The notes under the pieces are model-generated. The model made no database searches, was not told the DNA's origin, and saw only the letters and a list, made by a program, of their open reading frames with translations. A stretch of 64,000 nucleotides of DNA from Caenorhabditis remanei (lineage: Eukaryota > Nematoda > Chromadorea > Rhabditida > Rhabditidae), in contig NC_071330.1 of assembly GCF_010183535.1 (NCBI RefSeq), positions 9,715,717-9,779,716 of the forward strand, read 5' to 3'. How positions within the stretch are numbered: position 1 is the first letter of the stretch; each line of letters begins with the position of its first letter. The position numbers and the translations under genes are program-made. Below, in pieces: positions 13,001-23,394 of this stretch.

Positions 13001-16000
13001 CCTACAACATCGAAGTCCACGATCCATATGCTCACATTTTGATTTTCTCTATTGTTATGTTCTTTGCTATTTACGTGATACTGTTGGGATCGGACATTCT
13101 TGGTAAGAAGTTCATTTCTTTAAACGCTTCCAAAAACATGAAAAGTTTGCAACCCAGGTAAAAGTAACCATCTGGTCATCTAAGAAATGATTGAAAACGT
13201 AGACAGCTTTTATTATGAAAAACAGTATAAAGTTTTTTGGAAAACGTTTGTTTTATTACTAAATATGCGGCCAATGCTGAGATCTTTGATCCAAATGTTG
13301 AATTGCACGTCGTTCCCTTAATTACTGACTGTTTGCATTGGAATGTTCTTGAACTTCTTTCGAACATTAGCTCGACTTCGTAAAGTAGATTTTGTATAGA
13401 GAGAGATTCAAGTAGTAGACATACTTTGAAACAAAAAAAGTGGCAGTGAATGGTTTATTGAATAAAAAACGACTAGACGATAAAAGACTAATAGGTCTTC
13501 CTGAGTGTTTACTTTCTGCGGGTTCCGTCCTCGAAAAAGACTCCTCCGTCGATGGCGCAGTACTTTGGACAGATTCCCTTCTCTCCAGATCCTCCAGATT
13601 GTCCTGGTTGTCCTGGGGCTCCTGGGTTTCCGTCGGATCCTGGTTGTCCTGGTGCTCCGGATGGTCCCTTTGGTCCTGGGGCTCCTGGTTGTCCTGGTCC
13701 TCCTGGGGCTCCTGGAGATCCGGCTGGTCCTGGTGGTCCTTGTGGTCCAGCTTGTCCTGGGGCTCCTGGAGAAGACTCAGATTGAGCATCAGATCCTGGT
13801 TGTCCTGGGGCTCCAGCTTGTCCTGGGTTTCCTGGGGCTCCTGGGGCTCCCTTTGGTCCAGCTGGTCCTGGGGCTCCGGCTCCTGATCCTTGTCCTGGGG
13901 CTCCTGGAGCTCCGGCATCTCCTTGTGGTCCTGGGGCTCCTGGAGCTCCAGCTGGTCCTTGTGGGCATGGTTTGCATGGTGGTGGAGTGATTGGCTCACA
14001 TGGTTGTGCTGGTGGGCGTCCTGGGTTTCCTGGAAGTCCAGCGGCTCCTGGACGTCCTGGTCTTCCTGGCTTTCCTGGAGTTCCAGCTGGTCCAGCTGAT
14101 CCTGGAAGGCAGCATCCGGAGCATGATCCTCCTTGGGATCCGTGGTTTCCTTGGTCAACAGCCTCATCGGTTCCGTATCCAGCTTGACGGGCGAAACGGG
14201 AAGCATTCTTTGGAGATCCACGGATGTGGTTCACCTCAGCGAAGATGTCACGAGCAGAGTGCTTACAGAATTTGATCTCATGGTTGATTTGGGTCTTGAT
14301 TCCATGGACGTAATTGTAAACCATTGGAAGCGTGATGCATAGCTAAAAAAAATTTTCTTAGAGACTGATTTCGTCTAAAATTTGTCTTACGGAGAACACG
14401 GCAACAACCGAGAAGGTAACAGCCGAGTAGGCGACAAAGCGGTAAGCGTGAAGACGTTGTTGCTCCTCCATTGCAATGAAGATTGGGCAAATGCGCAATT
14501 TCTGTGTCCCCCACTTTTCATTATATACTTTTCAGTTCCGTTAAACTGTAATGTTTAAGTTTACACTCAAATAGTTGTAGGCGGAGTATAGATTAGGTTT
14601 AGCATTTGAAAAAAAAAATGAAGACGAAGGCTGTTCAGAAATCGTTTGTTCCTTTGCTGTCGAATCGCCTCGTATCATCTTATTTTCATGGCGCTATTGG
14701 CATTGAAACCCTAAGAAATAGTGGAGAAAAAGAAGAGATTGTAAGAAAAGAGGAAGTGATTTAGAATTAGCTGCATAAGAGATGGCAACCAGAGGCCACA
14801 AAGAAAAATGACCATGAACTGTTGGGTTGATAGCGAAGTCTTGACTGATAAACTTTAATTGGGTTACTGTTTTCACTTCAGCTAAAAAGAAAAGGTTTTG
14901 TATAGTGAACTATGTGCTGTCTGGTCTGAAAAGAGCGAGAAGAAAGCAAGATATCAATTACTACCAGAAGTCTACACGGATCGCTCAATCCTTTTGCAGT
15001 TTGACTGTCAAAATGTGAACATGGAAGTAGAGTATCAGTGTCTCCCCTGGTTCGAGTTGTTGCTTATAAGTACTGTAATCTGTCGTGGTTGTGAGAAAGG
15101 TAAAGATAGAAAGATAAAGACATACGATTTTTTGAAAAATAAAGATAACCCTAAAATTCATAGAATAATATATGATTCAATTTTTAGATTTGAGTAAACA
15201 CCGGAATTGCTGATATCTTTTGTCATCTAGAACTTCAGAAATATTCAGTTTAGACTGTGTTTCATATTGACAATTATCATGTTCTTCTACATTTGATTCA
15301 CAAATTCTTAGATTTTTACAATACTTCATTCAAACAATTAACCCTCGATAACTTCCACAACGACCTTCAAGTTTTCTTTGTCTCTTTAACATTCAGTTTT
15401 CTCTTGAATTATGCTTCACGAATTTGTCTTTTTGTAAACAAAGATGGGTGCTAAGTGGGAGAATGCTTTAGTGATTAGCCACCAACTTAACAGAATAAAA
15501 CAGTTTTTTTTTCATGATGATCATTAATTCTTTTTTTTTTGTAGCGGCTACTTGAAAATCAATGACTTGCCAAACCAACGGCAGCTACTTTCACTTTTCG
15601 TGTCTCTTTCTTTTTTATGGCCCGATTCAACCGGTAAAGTGCTAAAAGGTTTCTGTGTTTTGAGAAGGAATTGTGGTATACTGTAAAGAAAAAGTGGAAT
15701 TTAAATGCAAATCGTTTATTGAATCTAATGAAAGAATGGTTATCGCATTTACTTTCTGCGGGTTCCGTCCTCGAAAAAGACTCCTCCGTCGATGGCGCAG
15801 TACTTTGGACAGATTCCCTTCTCTCCAGATCCTCCAGATTGTCCTGGTTGTCCTGGGGCTCCTGGGTTTCCGTCGGATCCTGGTTGTCCTGGGGCTCCGG
15901 ATGGTCCCTTTGGTCCTGGGGCTCCTGGCTGTCCTGGTCCTCCTGGGGCTCCTGGAGATCCGGCTGGTCCTGGTGGTCCTTGTGGTCCAGCTTGTCCTGG

Positions 16001-19000
16001 GGCTCCTGGAGAAGACTCAGATTGAGCATCAGATCCTGGTTGTCCTGGGGCTCCAGCTTGTCCTGGGTTTCCTGGGGCTCCTGGGGCTCCCTTTGGTCCA
16101 GCTGGTCCTGGGGCTCCGGCTCCTGATCCTTGTCCTGGGGCTCCTGGAGCTCCGGCATCTCCTTGTGGTCCTGGGGCTCCTGGAGCTCCAGCTGGTCCTT
16201 GTGGGCATGGTTTGCATGGTGGTGGAGTGATTGGCTCACATGGTTGTGCTGGTGGGCGTCCTGGGTTTCCTGGAAGTCCAGCGGCTCCTGGACGTCCTGG
16301 TCTTCCTGGCTTTCCTGGGGTTCCAGCTGGTCCAGCTGATCCTGGAAGGCAGCATCCGGAGCATGATCCTCCTTGGGATCCGTGGTTTCCTTGGTCAACA
16401 GCCTCATCGGTTCCGTATCCAGCTTGACGGGCGAAACGGGAAGCATTCTTTGGAGATCCACGGATGTGGTTCACCTCAGCGAAAATGTCACGAGCAGAGT
16501 GCTTACAGAACTTGATCTCATGGTTGATTTGGGTCTTGATTCCATCAACATAGTTGTACACCAATGGAAGAGTGATGCACAGCTGAAACCTTTTTTTTGT
16601 TAATTTGTCTGGAAACCTCTCAAAGAGAAACTTACAGAGAACACGGCAACAGTCGAGAAAGTGACTGCCGAGTAGGCAACAAAGCGGTAAGCCTGAAGGC
16701 GTTGCTTCTCGTCCATTTTCAGATGAGGTGTCTAACATGTCGTTGACGATTCCTTTTATACTACCTTTTCATGCCCAACCCCTTTTCTCTCTTTAGACGG
16801 TTTTACACACTATTTTGTGTAACCTCTACGGCAGAATCTTTATGAGAGAAATGTCCCTGAAAAATGGAAAAAAGGGAGAGAGAAAAAAGGAAGAAGTAAA
16901 AGAAAAAAGAGAAGATAAGCGATCAAATCGAAAACAGTAAACACTTCCGCATTACTACTAGATTACTACAAACATGATACCTACCTGATGATTTCTTTTT
17001 TTCAGAGAACTAGTAGCAGAAGGCACACGGTTAAATGAAGCACTTCATACTTGGGATCAAATTGAAAAATTGGCTGAAATTGGAAAAGAAGTTAATATTG
17101 AAGCAGTGCAGAAACGAATTATTGAAACAGAGAAGATATTATCGAAGATGAATAAAGAGAGAAATATGAAAAGCGCCAGAGTTGAAGTGCTTTCAGAGTT
17201 GATTACTGTGAAAAACACGAATTTGGAAACAATGAAAACAGAAGAAGAAGCATTGAAAACCGCTGTAGAAGCTATGGTTTCGGTGAGGATGTCAATAATG
17301 AACTTATTTCTTTCGAAAATGAAATTTGAAAAAGAAAAATTACTCGAAAATAGTGGCAATAGTACGACAGAACATGAGACAACGGTATTGTAATTGTGTT
17401 ACGTAGAGTACATAATGGGTGCTAGTTTTCTGGAGAATTTCTTTCATTATTGTTCCCAATGGTTTATAATAAGAAATTAGCTTGAAAATATTTGAAAAGA
17501 AAAGACACTTCAATTGACAGAAACATTAGTCCGAACATTAGTCTCACATATTAGAAAACGTTTTTATCAGACTGATTTCAATTCAATATTTGAATAATTT
17601 TAGGCACCTCAAGAAGAATTCCGTCGATGTGTAGAGGAACTTCTGAAGTTCTCGAATGCGGATATCAAAAATCTCTCGAAAATAACGAAGCCATCTGTTG
17701 GAATACGTCTTTGCTGTGAGATGCTTCGAACCATTTTTGAGCCGAATTTCAAACCAAGTCAACTGATTCTCTTGTTTTTTTTTACTAAAAAGTGATTCAT
17801 TTTCAGAACGACACGCTGCAGAAACGTGGCAAGAATCTGTGAAATTCGTAAGCGAAAAGTCATTTTTCATCAAACTGGCCACTTGTGATGCTGATATTTT
17901 GAGTGTGGATCAAATGAAAATACTGAAAAAATATGTGGAAAGAGCTGAATTCAATGCGAATAAAATAGAACACGAATCAATTGTTTGTGCTTGTCTCTGC
18001 AGATGGATTAGTGCATTTTTAGAATTAGCTTGGTGAGTTTGATGGGCGGAGTTACAGTACTTCTTTTTATGAGAGACATACAATTTCAGCACTTTGCGAG
18101 TAATGGAAGAACAAGTTGAAGAAAGTAAAGAACTCCGTGAGCAAATAAAACAAACTGAAGAAAAATGTGAAAATGAAACAAATGAAATGCAACAATTGAA
18201 GAATGATGTAGAGAAGGTATTATTTTTTCTTACACTTACAATATGAATATGAGAATAATTCGAAATTGAACAAAAAGAAGGTTTCAAATTGTTTTGAAAA
18301 TTAACGAAGGCGAGTAAAATGCGATCCTAGTTTTGAGATTATTCGATTTCCAAATGTCTCGATTCGAAATATCTAGGAAAACAACTAATTTCAGCTAACA
18401 AATTTGATTCGAGAGAACGAACAAACTCTGGCAAATGATAGAAGATTGTGTGACTATCGTTTACGTAGTGGGGATCTATTGACTGCTTTGGAACCACACA
18501 GAAAGCAATGGAAGTCTCAATTGAAGCAGAATGAGAAAAAACAAAACGAACTGATTGGAAACACACTGCTTTTTTCCATTCATAGATCTCATTTATTGTG
18601 TCAAGAGAAAACAGTTTCATCCGTAAGTTTCGAAACGAAGAGTCACTTGAATCCCTTTGAATTTCAGATGTGTATTTCCATGTGTTCATCTCATCTGAAT
18701 TCAGTTTCCGTTCCATTTGATTCATCTGTTGCTACGCCTTCCAACGCGATAAACAGGATTATTCGTAATCTGAAAACATCACGAAAGTTCTGTTTATTCA
18801 TTAGCTCATCTGAATCTCTTCTTCTTAATTTACGGACAGTCTTACCGAGTGCCACGTATCTTGATATGAGCATGCTTACGTGGAAAGATTCACAGATATC
18901 ACTATTACTTCCGAAACATATTTACTCAATTGTTCCAACTGTTTTCTTCAATATAACTGAAGCTCCACCACCGGAAATGTACGAGATTTTAATGAAAAGC

Positions 19001-19365
19001 GAGGAAAGAGAAGTTTGTTATCACAATAAGTCATATGAGCTACCAGATGACATCTTATTTGTTTTCGTTGCAAAGAGTATCAGTCATATACCGGATCAGA
19101 TTAAAAAATTGGTAAATTTTGGAGATTTTTTTATAATTATTGGTGACATTGTTTCAGATGGAAGTTATTGTTGTTTCTAGCAACTTGGATCCTATTGATG
19201 ATGCCGAAAAAACTGAAAGGTACATATTTTGTTAGACGGAATATCCCGACATAATATAAATTTAGGAACGAGCTTGCAAGTCTTCTGGGGGAATTCACAG
19301 CAGCCGATATCTTGGAATCAAAAGAGTTGTCAAGAAAAGCTATGCAAATGGCAACATCCACTTGA
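1031..19365 (+). CDS. Dynein heavy chain-like protein, degenerate and truncated after AAA5
   Basis: Many-exon gene of about 18 kb. The start is taken at 1031 (exon 1 1031-1064, exon 2 from 1108) because the frame then runs through a chain of consensus junctions. Order: N-terminal tail; linker ([19 protein letters not shown] near 4110-4190, matching the dynein linker W..TQ..W pattern); an AAA1-like module with the P-loop position reading GEVCSTRS (5399-5422) and the Walker B position WFVLLENVD (5537 on); no convincing AAA2 Walker A; AAA3 with GPPYSRKT (7437-7460) and YIVID (8892 on); AAA4 with APPNSGRT (near 9881-9905); a stalk-like coiled coil with a small tip (17006-18215); an AAA5-like module (18394-19130); stop at 19363-19365. 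AAA6 and the C-terminal domain are absent. Junctions are individually good, for example 7626-8891 and 10972-17005, which hold four antisense genes. Dyneins are microtubule motors; with a GK[ST]-less AAA1 this protein is probably not an active one (inference). The exon chain near 4975-5255 could not be reconciled in phase. Possibly a divergent worm heavy-chain paralogue or a decaying gene. Confidence 0.75.
4027..4059 (+). repeat. (GA)n dinucleotide repeat in a dynein intron
   Basis: An uninterrupted run of AG/GA dinucleotides just after the exon ending near 4020, within the short intron that precedes the linker exon at 4087. A simple microsatellite. Confidence 0.85.
5048..5302 (+). repeat. Tandemly duplicated short coding segment in the dynein-like gene
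   Basis: The segment 5048-5095 encodes [16 protein letters not shown] between an acceptor TTTTCAG and a GTTTGA donor. The start of the next exon, 5255-5302, encodes [16 protein letters not shown]. Seven of 16 residues are identical and several others conservative. Only the second copy continues into the AAA1-like module. Probably a duplicated exon, used alternatively or dead. Confidence 0.5.
7836..8571 (-). CDS. Arg/Ser-rich highly basic nuclear-type protein, nested in a dynein intron
   Basis: Three exons: 8571-8276, 8229-8002, 7956-7836, with 46- and 45-bp introns (GTATG...TTCCAG; GTGAGC...TTTCAG); 214 residues. Starts [20 protein letters not shown] and is dominated by RS, SRSRSRS and RR repeats throughout, with no RNA-recognition motif, zinc finger or other fold visible. 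The alanine-proline and KGRGRKIG basic patches would suit nucleic-acid binding. It lies entirely inside the 1266-bp dynein intron 7626-8891, on the opposite strand. Two readings: an RS-domain splicing cofactor without RRM, or a protamine/sperm-chromatin-type basic protein. RS content alone cannot separate them. The reading frame is open across three exons with consensus splice sites, so it is a real gene. Confidence 0.75.
8572..8891. other. Upstream region of the nested RS gene inside the dynein intron
   Basis: Remaining dynein intron sequence that must include the promoter and 5' UTR of the antisense RS-rich gene. AT-rich, with no recognisable motif. Ends in the acceptor TATTTCAG before the AAA3 Walker B exon. 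Confidence 0.4.
11014..14342 (-). repeat. Recent collagen segmental duplication (copies 1 and 2)
   Basis: 11014-12186 and 13169-14342 are nearly identical, covering about 340 bp downstream of the stop, the stop, and all of collagen exon 2. The match begins abruptly at CATCTGGTCATC in both. The introns and promoters differ. Copy 3 shares only coding sequence. Confidence 0.85.
11353..12314 (-). CDS. Cuticle collagen, copy 1 of 3
   Basis: Two exons, 12314-12234 (27 codons) and 12186-11353, with a 47-bp intron; 304 residues. Structure typical of nematode cuticle collagens: a short N-terminal tail ([15 protein letters not shown]), a signal-anchor hydrophobic segment to about residue 40, an N-terminal domain with an Arg-rich subtilisin-like processing site (SRFARQ), then Gly-X-Y blocks separated by cysteine clusters ([16 protein letters not shown]) and a short C-terminal [11 protein letters not shown] domain. 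The product would be secreted by hypodermis, processed and cross-linked into cuticle. A TATATAAG element lies about 35 bp upstream of the ATG (near 12350). It sits in the 6-kb dynein intron 10972-17005, antisense to the host. The triple-helical part is almost identical to copies 2 and 3. Confidence 0.93.
13509..14471 (-). CDS. Cuticle collagen, copy 2 of 3
   Basis: Two exons, 14471-14391 and 13342+1000 (that is 14342) down to 13509, with a 48-bp intron at 14343-14390; 304 residues. Same domain order as copy 1: signal-anchor, SRFARQ processing site, cysteine-bounded Gly-X-Y blocks, ICPKYC end. The N-terminus differs slightly ([15 protein letters not shown]) and the intron and promoter are unrelated to copy 1, whereas exon 2 and about 340 bp of 3' flank are nearly identical to copy 1. 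A TATATA element is near 14522, about 50 bp before the ATG. Antisense in the dynein intron. Confidence 0.93.
14476..15748. other. Spacer between collagen copies 2 and 3
   Basis: AT-rich intronic sequence of the dynein-like gene. It has an open stretch at 14898-15197 (99 codons on +) and one at 15257-15454, but neither has collagen, dynein or other recognisable features and no splice pattern ties them together. I see no supported gene. Confidence 0.4.
15749..16716 (-). CDS. Cuticle collagen, copy 3 of 3
   Basis: Two exons, 16716-16636 and 16582-15749, with a 53-bp intron at 16583-16635; 304 residues. N-terminus [15 protein letters not shown] as in copy 1. The Gly-X-Y region, cysteine clusters and C-terminus match the other copies closely, but the 3' flank diverges almost immediately after the stop codon (TAA 15751-15749), unlike the copy 1/copy 2 pair. 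A TTTTATAC element near 16755 is a plausible TATA box. Antisense to, and inside, the large dynein intron. Confidence 0.93.
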
Positions 19366-19425
19366 AACTGGATTCATGTTGAATAACATTTATAGTAGAG
19401 GAAATTTGTCCCAGAATAAGCATAA

Positions 19426-19679
19426 TATGAAATAAAATATGAAGAGAAAATAATTTAAAAGCGAACAGTGGAAAGCAACGTTTTGAATGGAAATTTAGTT
19501 AGGTTAGCAGTTGGTGGAAATCAATGAACTGGGTAATTATTCAATCATAAACATATTATGAAATAAAGTAAGAATAGAAAATAACTTAAAACTGAGCAGT
19601 GAAAAGAAATTTTTTGAATGGAAATTGAGTTAGGTTAGCAGTTGATCGAAATCAGTGAACTGGGCAATTATTCAATCAT
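19426..19679. repeat. Direct repeat of the mdt-29 3' end (two units, 131-bp period)
   Basis: 19426-19548 and 19557-19679 are imperfect copies (starting TATGAAATAAA, ending TTCAATCAT). The second contains the genuine last codons and stop of mdt-29; the first is an extra downstream copy. It also serves as the 3' flank of the dynein-like gene. Confidence 0.8.
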
Positions 19680-21351
19680 TTCGACATCCTCGTTATTTTG
19701 TGTTTCTTTTTGCAAGTCCTCCCACTTTTTCTGACGTCTCCGCATTTTTTCCATTGAAGCTGTTACACCGCCGATTGTTTCGTCAAACATTTTTTGAACC
19801 TGCAAAATCGCGAAATTGTCGAAATGATAGTTCTTGTATGTCTTACAATATCAGTGTTATCGACGAATGATTGAACAGAGTTCACCATAAGTTCTCCATC
19901 AAGTTCTTTTGAGTTTCGGTCCATGAACACTTTTTCAAGTTTGATCAATTGTTTGGCAGTCTCCATAACTGTAGTTAGTGTACGGTCAATTTCATCGCAA
20001 ACAGCATGAAAGTCATTAGCTGCCCGCTTGAATTGTGCTCTGTCACTTTCATTCACATTTTTTTCTTCTCTTTGCCTCACAAGGTCAGCACCACGCTTGT
20101 TCATTTCCTGAAATAAGTTTTACGAAAACCAGAAATATAAAAGAAAAACTTACCACCACCGAATTTCTCAAATCCTTTTGAACTAAATTGCGTACTAAAT
20201 CTACTGGATCTTGTACCATTCTGATTTGTTCCTCATTTGGTTTCAATGGCTCTTTACTATTTTGCGCAGCAGTGGCTCCACCAACCGCAGAGCTTGATGC
20301 CGCAGAAGGTGGAGGTTGAATAGAAGAAGGAGGCTGCTGACTAGCTGGTGCTTGAATTGATCCTGGAGCAAAAGCTGATCCCGGTTGAGCAGACGAAGGT
20401 GCTTGTGCTGATCCAGGTGGTTGCACAGATCCAGGCCCATAGCCTTGAACAGATTGTGGGCCACCAATGACACTATTCGACGGAGGGGCCCCGAGTGATT
20501 CTGGTTGTTGGATAGATCCTGGGGCAAGAACCTGTAACTGTAGCTTTAAAATAACCGACATGTTTCAATTAGTTTACCGATCCAGGTCTTTGAATACTCG
20601 TCGGTTGTTGCACGGACTGTGGACCACCATGAGAATTATTAACATGCTGTCCTTGTTGAGACCCTGGACGAGATGGTGTTTGTTGTGGTTGGAGATGCAG
20701 TGGATATTGTGGTTGACCACCCATTGAATCCATCTGGTTGCTTGGTGGTCCCCCTCCTGTGGTTTGCAGATTAGGTGGAACTGATGCAGGAGGGGCAACA
20801 GATGCTGGACGCGAGATATGATGTGCAGGAAGAGACATCGGTTGCTGTAATGGGAGAGTTTTCTTCATTCAGAAAAATCGGATTCACATACATTCATTCC
20901 CATTTGTTGATGCATCATTTGTGGTGTGGCTGGGTTGCCAGCTGGGACTGATCCAGGAGCATTAAGCTGCGATCCAACTAATGGAGATCTAGGCTGCATA
21001 TGACCTGGTGGTTGAAGATGTGGATGCATCTGAAGATGAGACCCTCCAGGTGATCCACCTGGAGCGTGTTGTTGCATCTGTGGTGTCCGAGCACGTTGAA
21101 ACTGCTGAAAATCTTGGAAAACCTGTTTACCTGTTTATGATTTTTAAACTAACCCCCGTGGGCTGCACTTGTTGCTGCATCTGTCTCTGATGCATTTGCT
21201 GTTGTTGCATATGTTGCTGTCTCATCATATGCTGCTGTTGTTGTTGAAGAATCATCTGGAAACTATTAATTCGTTAGAAAATGATGAAAGAAGTATTTCA
21301 AACCTGTTGCTGCTGTGCAGTCAAGTTCGGTTGCTGTCCCTGCCCTGACAT
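19668..21351 (-). CDS. mdt-29: Mediator complex subunit 29
   Basis: Seven exons: 21351-21304, 21255-21154, 21104-20892, 20844-20578, 20531-20154, 20107-19847, 19799-19668; all junctions in phase 0; about 466 residues. The first 50 residues are Gln/Met-rich ([16 protein letters not shown]), followed by a long Pro/Gly/Ser/Gln-rich low-complexity region with repeated PGS and PPSS motifs, then a conserved helical C-terminal domain ([17 protein letters not shown] ... a heptad-rich stretch ... [17 protein letters not shown]) that is the Med29/Intersex domain. MDT-29 is a subunit of the Mediator tail of RNA polymerase II transcription. The exon 5 acceptor could also lie 6 nt upstream, adding two residues. 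An acceptor-like TTTACAG 22 nt before the ATG and the 271-bp spacing from the pdr-1 stop suggest a downstream operon gene. Confidence 0.9.
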
Positions 21352-21622
21352 ATTTTGCTTAATAGTTCTGTAAACTTGTAAAAATAGATCTTTTTTTTGA
21401 TCACAAGTAACTGATATATCAAAAGAGTGAAAAACTCTGTTAAAACAAAATTAACAAGTGAAACGATTTAAGGCACTTCAAGATTTCAAGCGTAATTCAA
21501 CGAATTGAGTAGATTCAAGCTGTTGTACAAATAAAAATGGGTAAAAATTGTGAGTTTGAAGCTAAATTTTTACAATTAAAGCCTACAAAATTTGCTATGA
21601 ACAAAAAAGAACTGAAATTTGT

Positions 21623-23078
21623 TCAATTGAACCAGTGGTCCCATTGACATTCTTCTTTCCACTCGGTGACACATTTGAAGCACCAATCCATGCCACATGA
21701 AGTGCAGTGAATGTGGGCGCATCCACCGTTCCTTTCGGTTGCTGCATTACATCTTGGACAACGTCTAAAATTAACTATATAAAATAAAGAAAATCATCAG
21801 CGTCTATAAACTTACCTAGTTGTTGCATCAATTGTTATTTTTGTCAAATCATCATCACTTTGACATGTACACTCTCGTTCCGTACATTTTCTGAAAGAAC
21901 TCAGATAACACAATTTATATTATTTTCTTCGGTGGAGTAACTCACCTACAAAAAGTGAAAAAACAATCTGGGCATTGAGATCTCCCATCATCGTCATATG
22001 GTTCCCAGAAAAAGCTTTGTCCACATGCAGCATTGGGGCATGTCACTCCTTCATCATCAATGGAAATAAGCCGTTCAGTTGCCTTTCGTTGATATTCACT
22101 GTATGATGATTGCCCCATGATATGAAAATGATGAACGTCTTTCACAACTCCTGAAATCTGATTTACTTGTTTCGATCTCAAAAATTTTGTGAAAACATAC
22201 GATTACAACCTGGATAGACGCATGAAGTAGTGAACCCATAAGGCGGACGGTTGGTGAAACGAAACTCTTCTAACGTACTGAGTAAGTATTCCTGTGAACT
22301 ACATGGGACTATCTCTCATGAATGGAAATTGACTCACTTTGAAACAGTTTTGACAGATAATGTGATTGCATCCGAGATCAATTACAACTTTATCTTTTCC
22401 ATCACAAACACAGCACTCTGTCATTTGCCAATTTCCTCGAACGTGTGTTAAAGCGGCGGCCAAATCATTACACTTGAGGCACTTGAACTTGAAATCAGCG
22501 AAAAGTCCCGGAGCAAAGCAATTTTCACATGTAACTTGTATCCTCTTGCTGTGGAAACATATATGAAAACCGTTTCAAACTTGTTGCCAACCTTTTTAAA
22601 ACATCTACCCAATTCTGCGGTTCTGATTTAACCAAAACAGAGGTAGATGCACAGTTCTGGCAATAAACTCGAAGTTTCCCTCGCTGAACGTCATCACATT
22701 TCTTGCACCAGACATAAAAGCTTCCTAAAATAGATGTGTCGGTAATTTTGTTGTTACTATCAAATTTCGAATTTGTCAGCTGAACAAGATTTTTGGGTCG
22801 CAGAAACATGATTTGTCTGAAAAAGCTAAATTAAACAATTGAATTTACTGAACTGCGTTACGTTGCTGGGGTTAACGATAGATCTTTCATAAACGTTGAT
22901 TTGGCTAGCTTCTTTCCACAAAAAACCACTTCCAACTCTTCACTGGGAATATTCGTTAACTTTTCTACATTCTTCATAAGTTCGGCAATATTTTCATTAT
23001 TATCAACCTGAAATGCGTTTCGTGTTCATGATTGTTTGCGGAACCTACGTTTAAAGTAATATTTCGTCGCTGATCCAT
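21623..23078 (-). CDS. pdr-1: Parkin E3 ubiquitin ligase (PDR-1)
   Basis: Eight exons: 23078-23049, 23007-22862, 22816-22592, 22548-22338, 22291-22201, 22150-21946, 21890-21816, 21764-21623; 374 residues, close to the family. Order: an N-terminal ubiquitin-like domain (MDQRRNITLN, ELEVVFCGKKLA), a RING0 cysteine set (CKKC..C..C, CENC), RING1 (CCVC, CNHIICQNC), IBR (CPNAACG..C..C), and RING2 (CPRCNAATERNGGCAHIHC) with the conserved WCFKC and the parkin-specific C-terminus ending DHWFN. The cysteine in RING2 C-x2-C...NGGC region is the catalytic acceptor class of RBR ligases. Function: PINK1-activated mitochondrial quality control. Head-to-head with cyk-4 (316-bp gap) and 271 bp upstream of mdt-29, same strand. 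Confidence 0.95.
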
Positions 23079-23394
23079 TTTTCTGTCTTGCAGAAGTATT
23101 GTGACGACATTCGGCATACCTTAAGTTGTTCACCAGAAAAGTGGAATTTGGCTCGGCGGCGAGAGAGTGGGGAGTGCGAGAGAAAAATACAGTTTGCTTG
23201 CGGGGACTAACATTCGCTGGAAAAGTTTAGTCCCCCACTTTCAGTTGCGCTCTACGGACTGCGATGCGTGTCGCGGTGCGGCAAAACAAAAGCAGGGAAT
23301 TTCAAATTCCGAAACCGTTATCGCTTTCCACGAAATCTTTTCATAATTATTTTAACTATTCTATCGTAATTTTTCAATTATTTCTTGTTTCAGA
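23079..23394. promoter_or_regulatory. Shared divergent promoter region, pdr-1 and cyk-4
   Basis: The 316 bp separating the two start codons must hold both promoters. It is GC-richer than its surroundings in the middle (23150-23280), containing GGCGGCGAGAGAG and CGCGGTGCGGC stretches. A TTGTTTCAG directly precedes the cyk-4 ATG, consistent with trans-splicing. Confidence 0.5.

Noticed and set aside
14898..15454. Two plus-strand open frames between collagen copies 2 and 3
   Set aside because: No domain, no splice context, no neighbour; likely chance frames in AT-rich intron.
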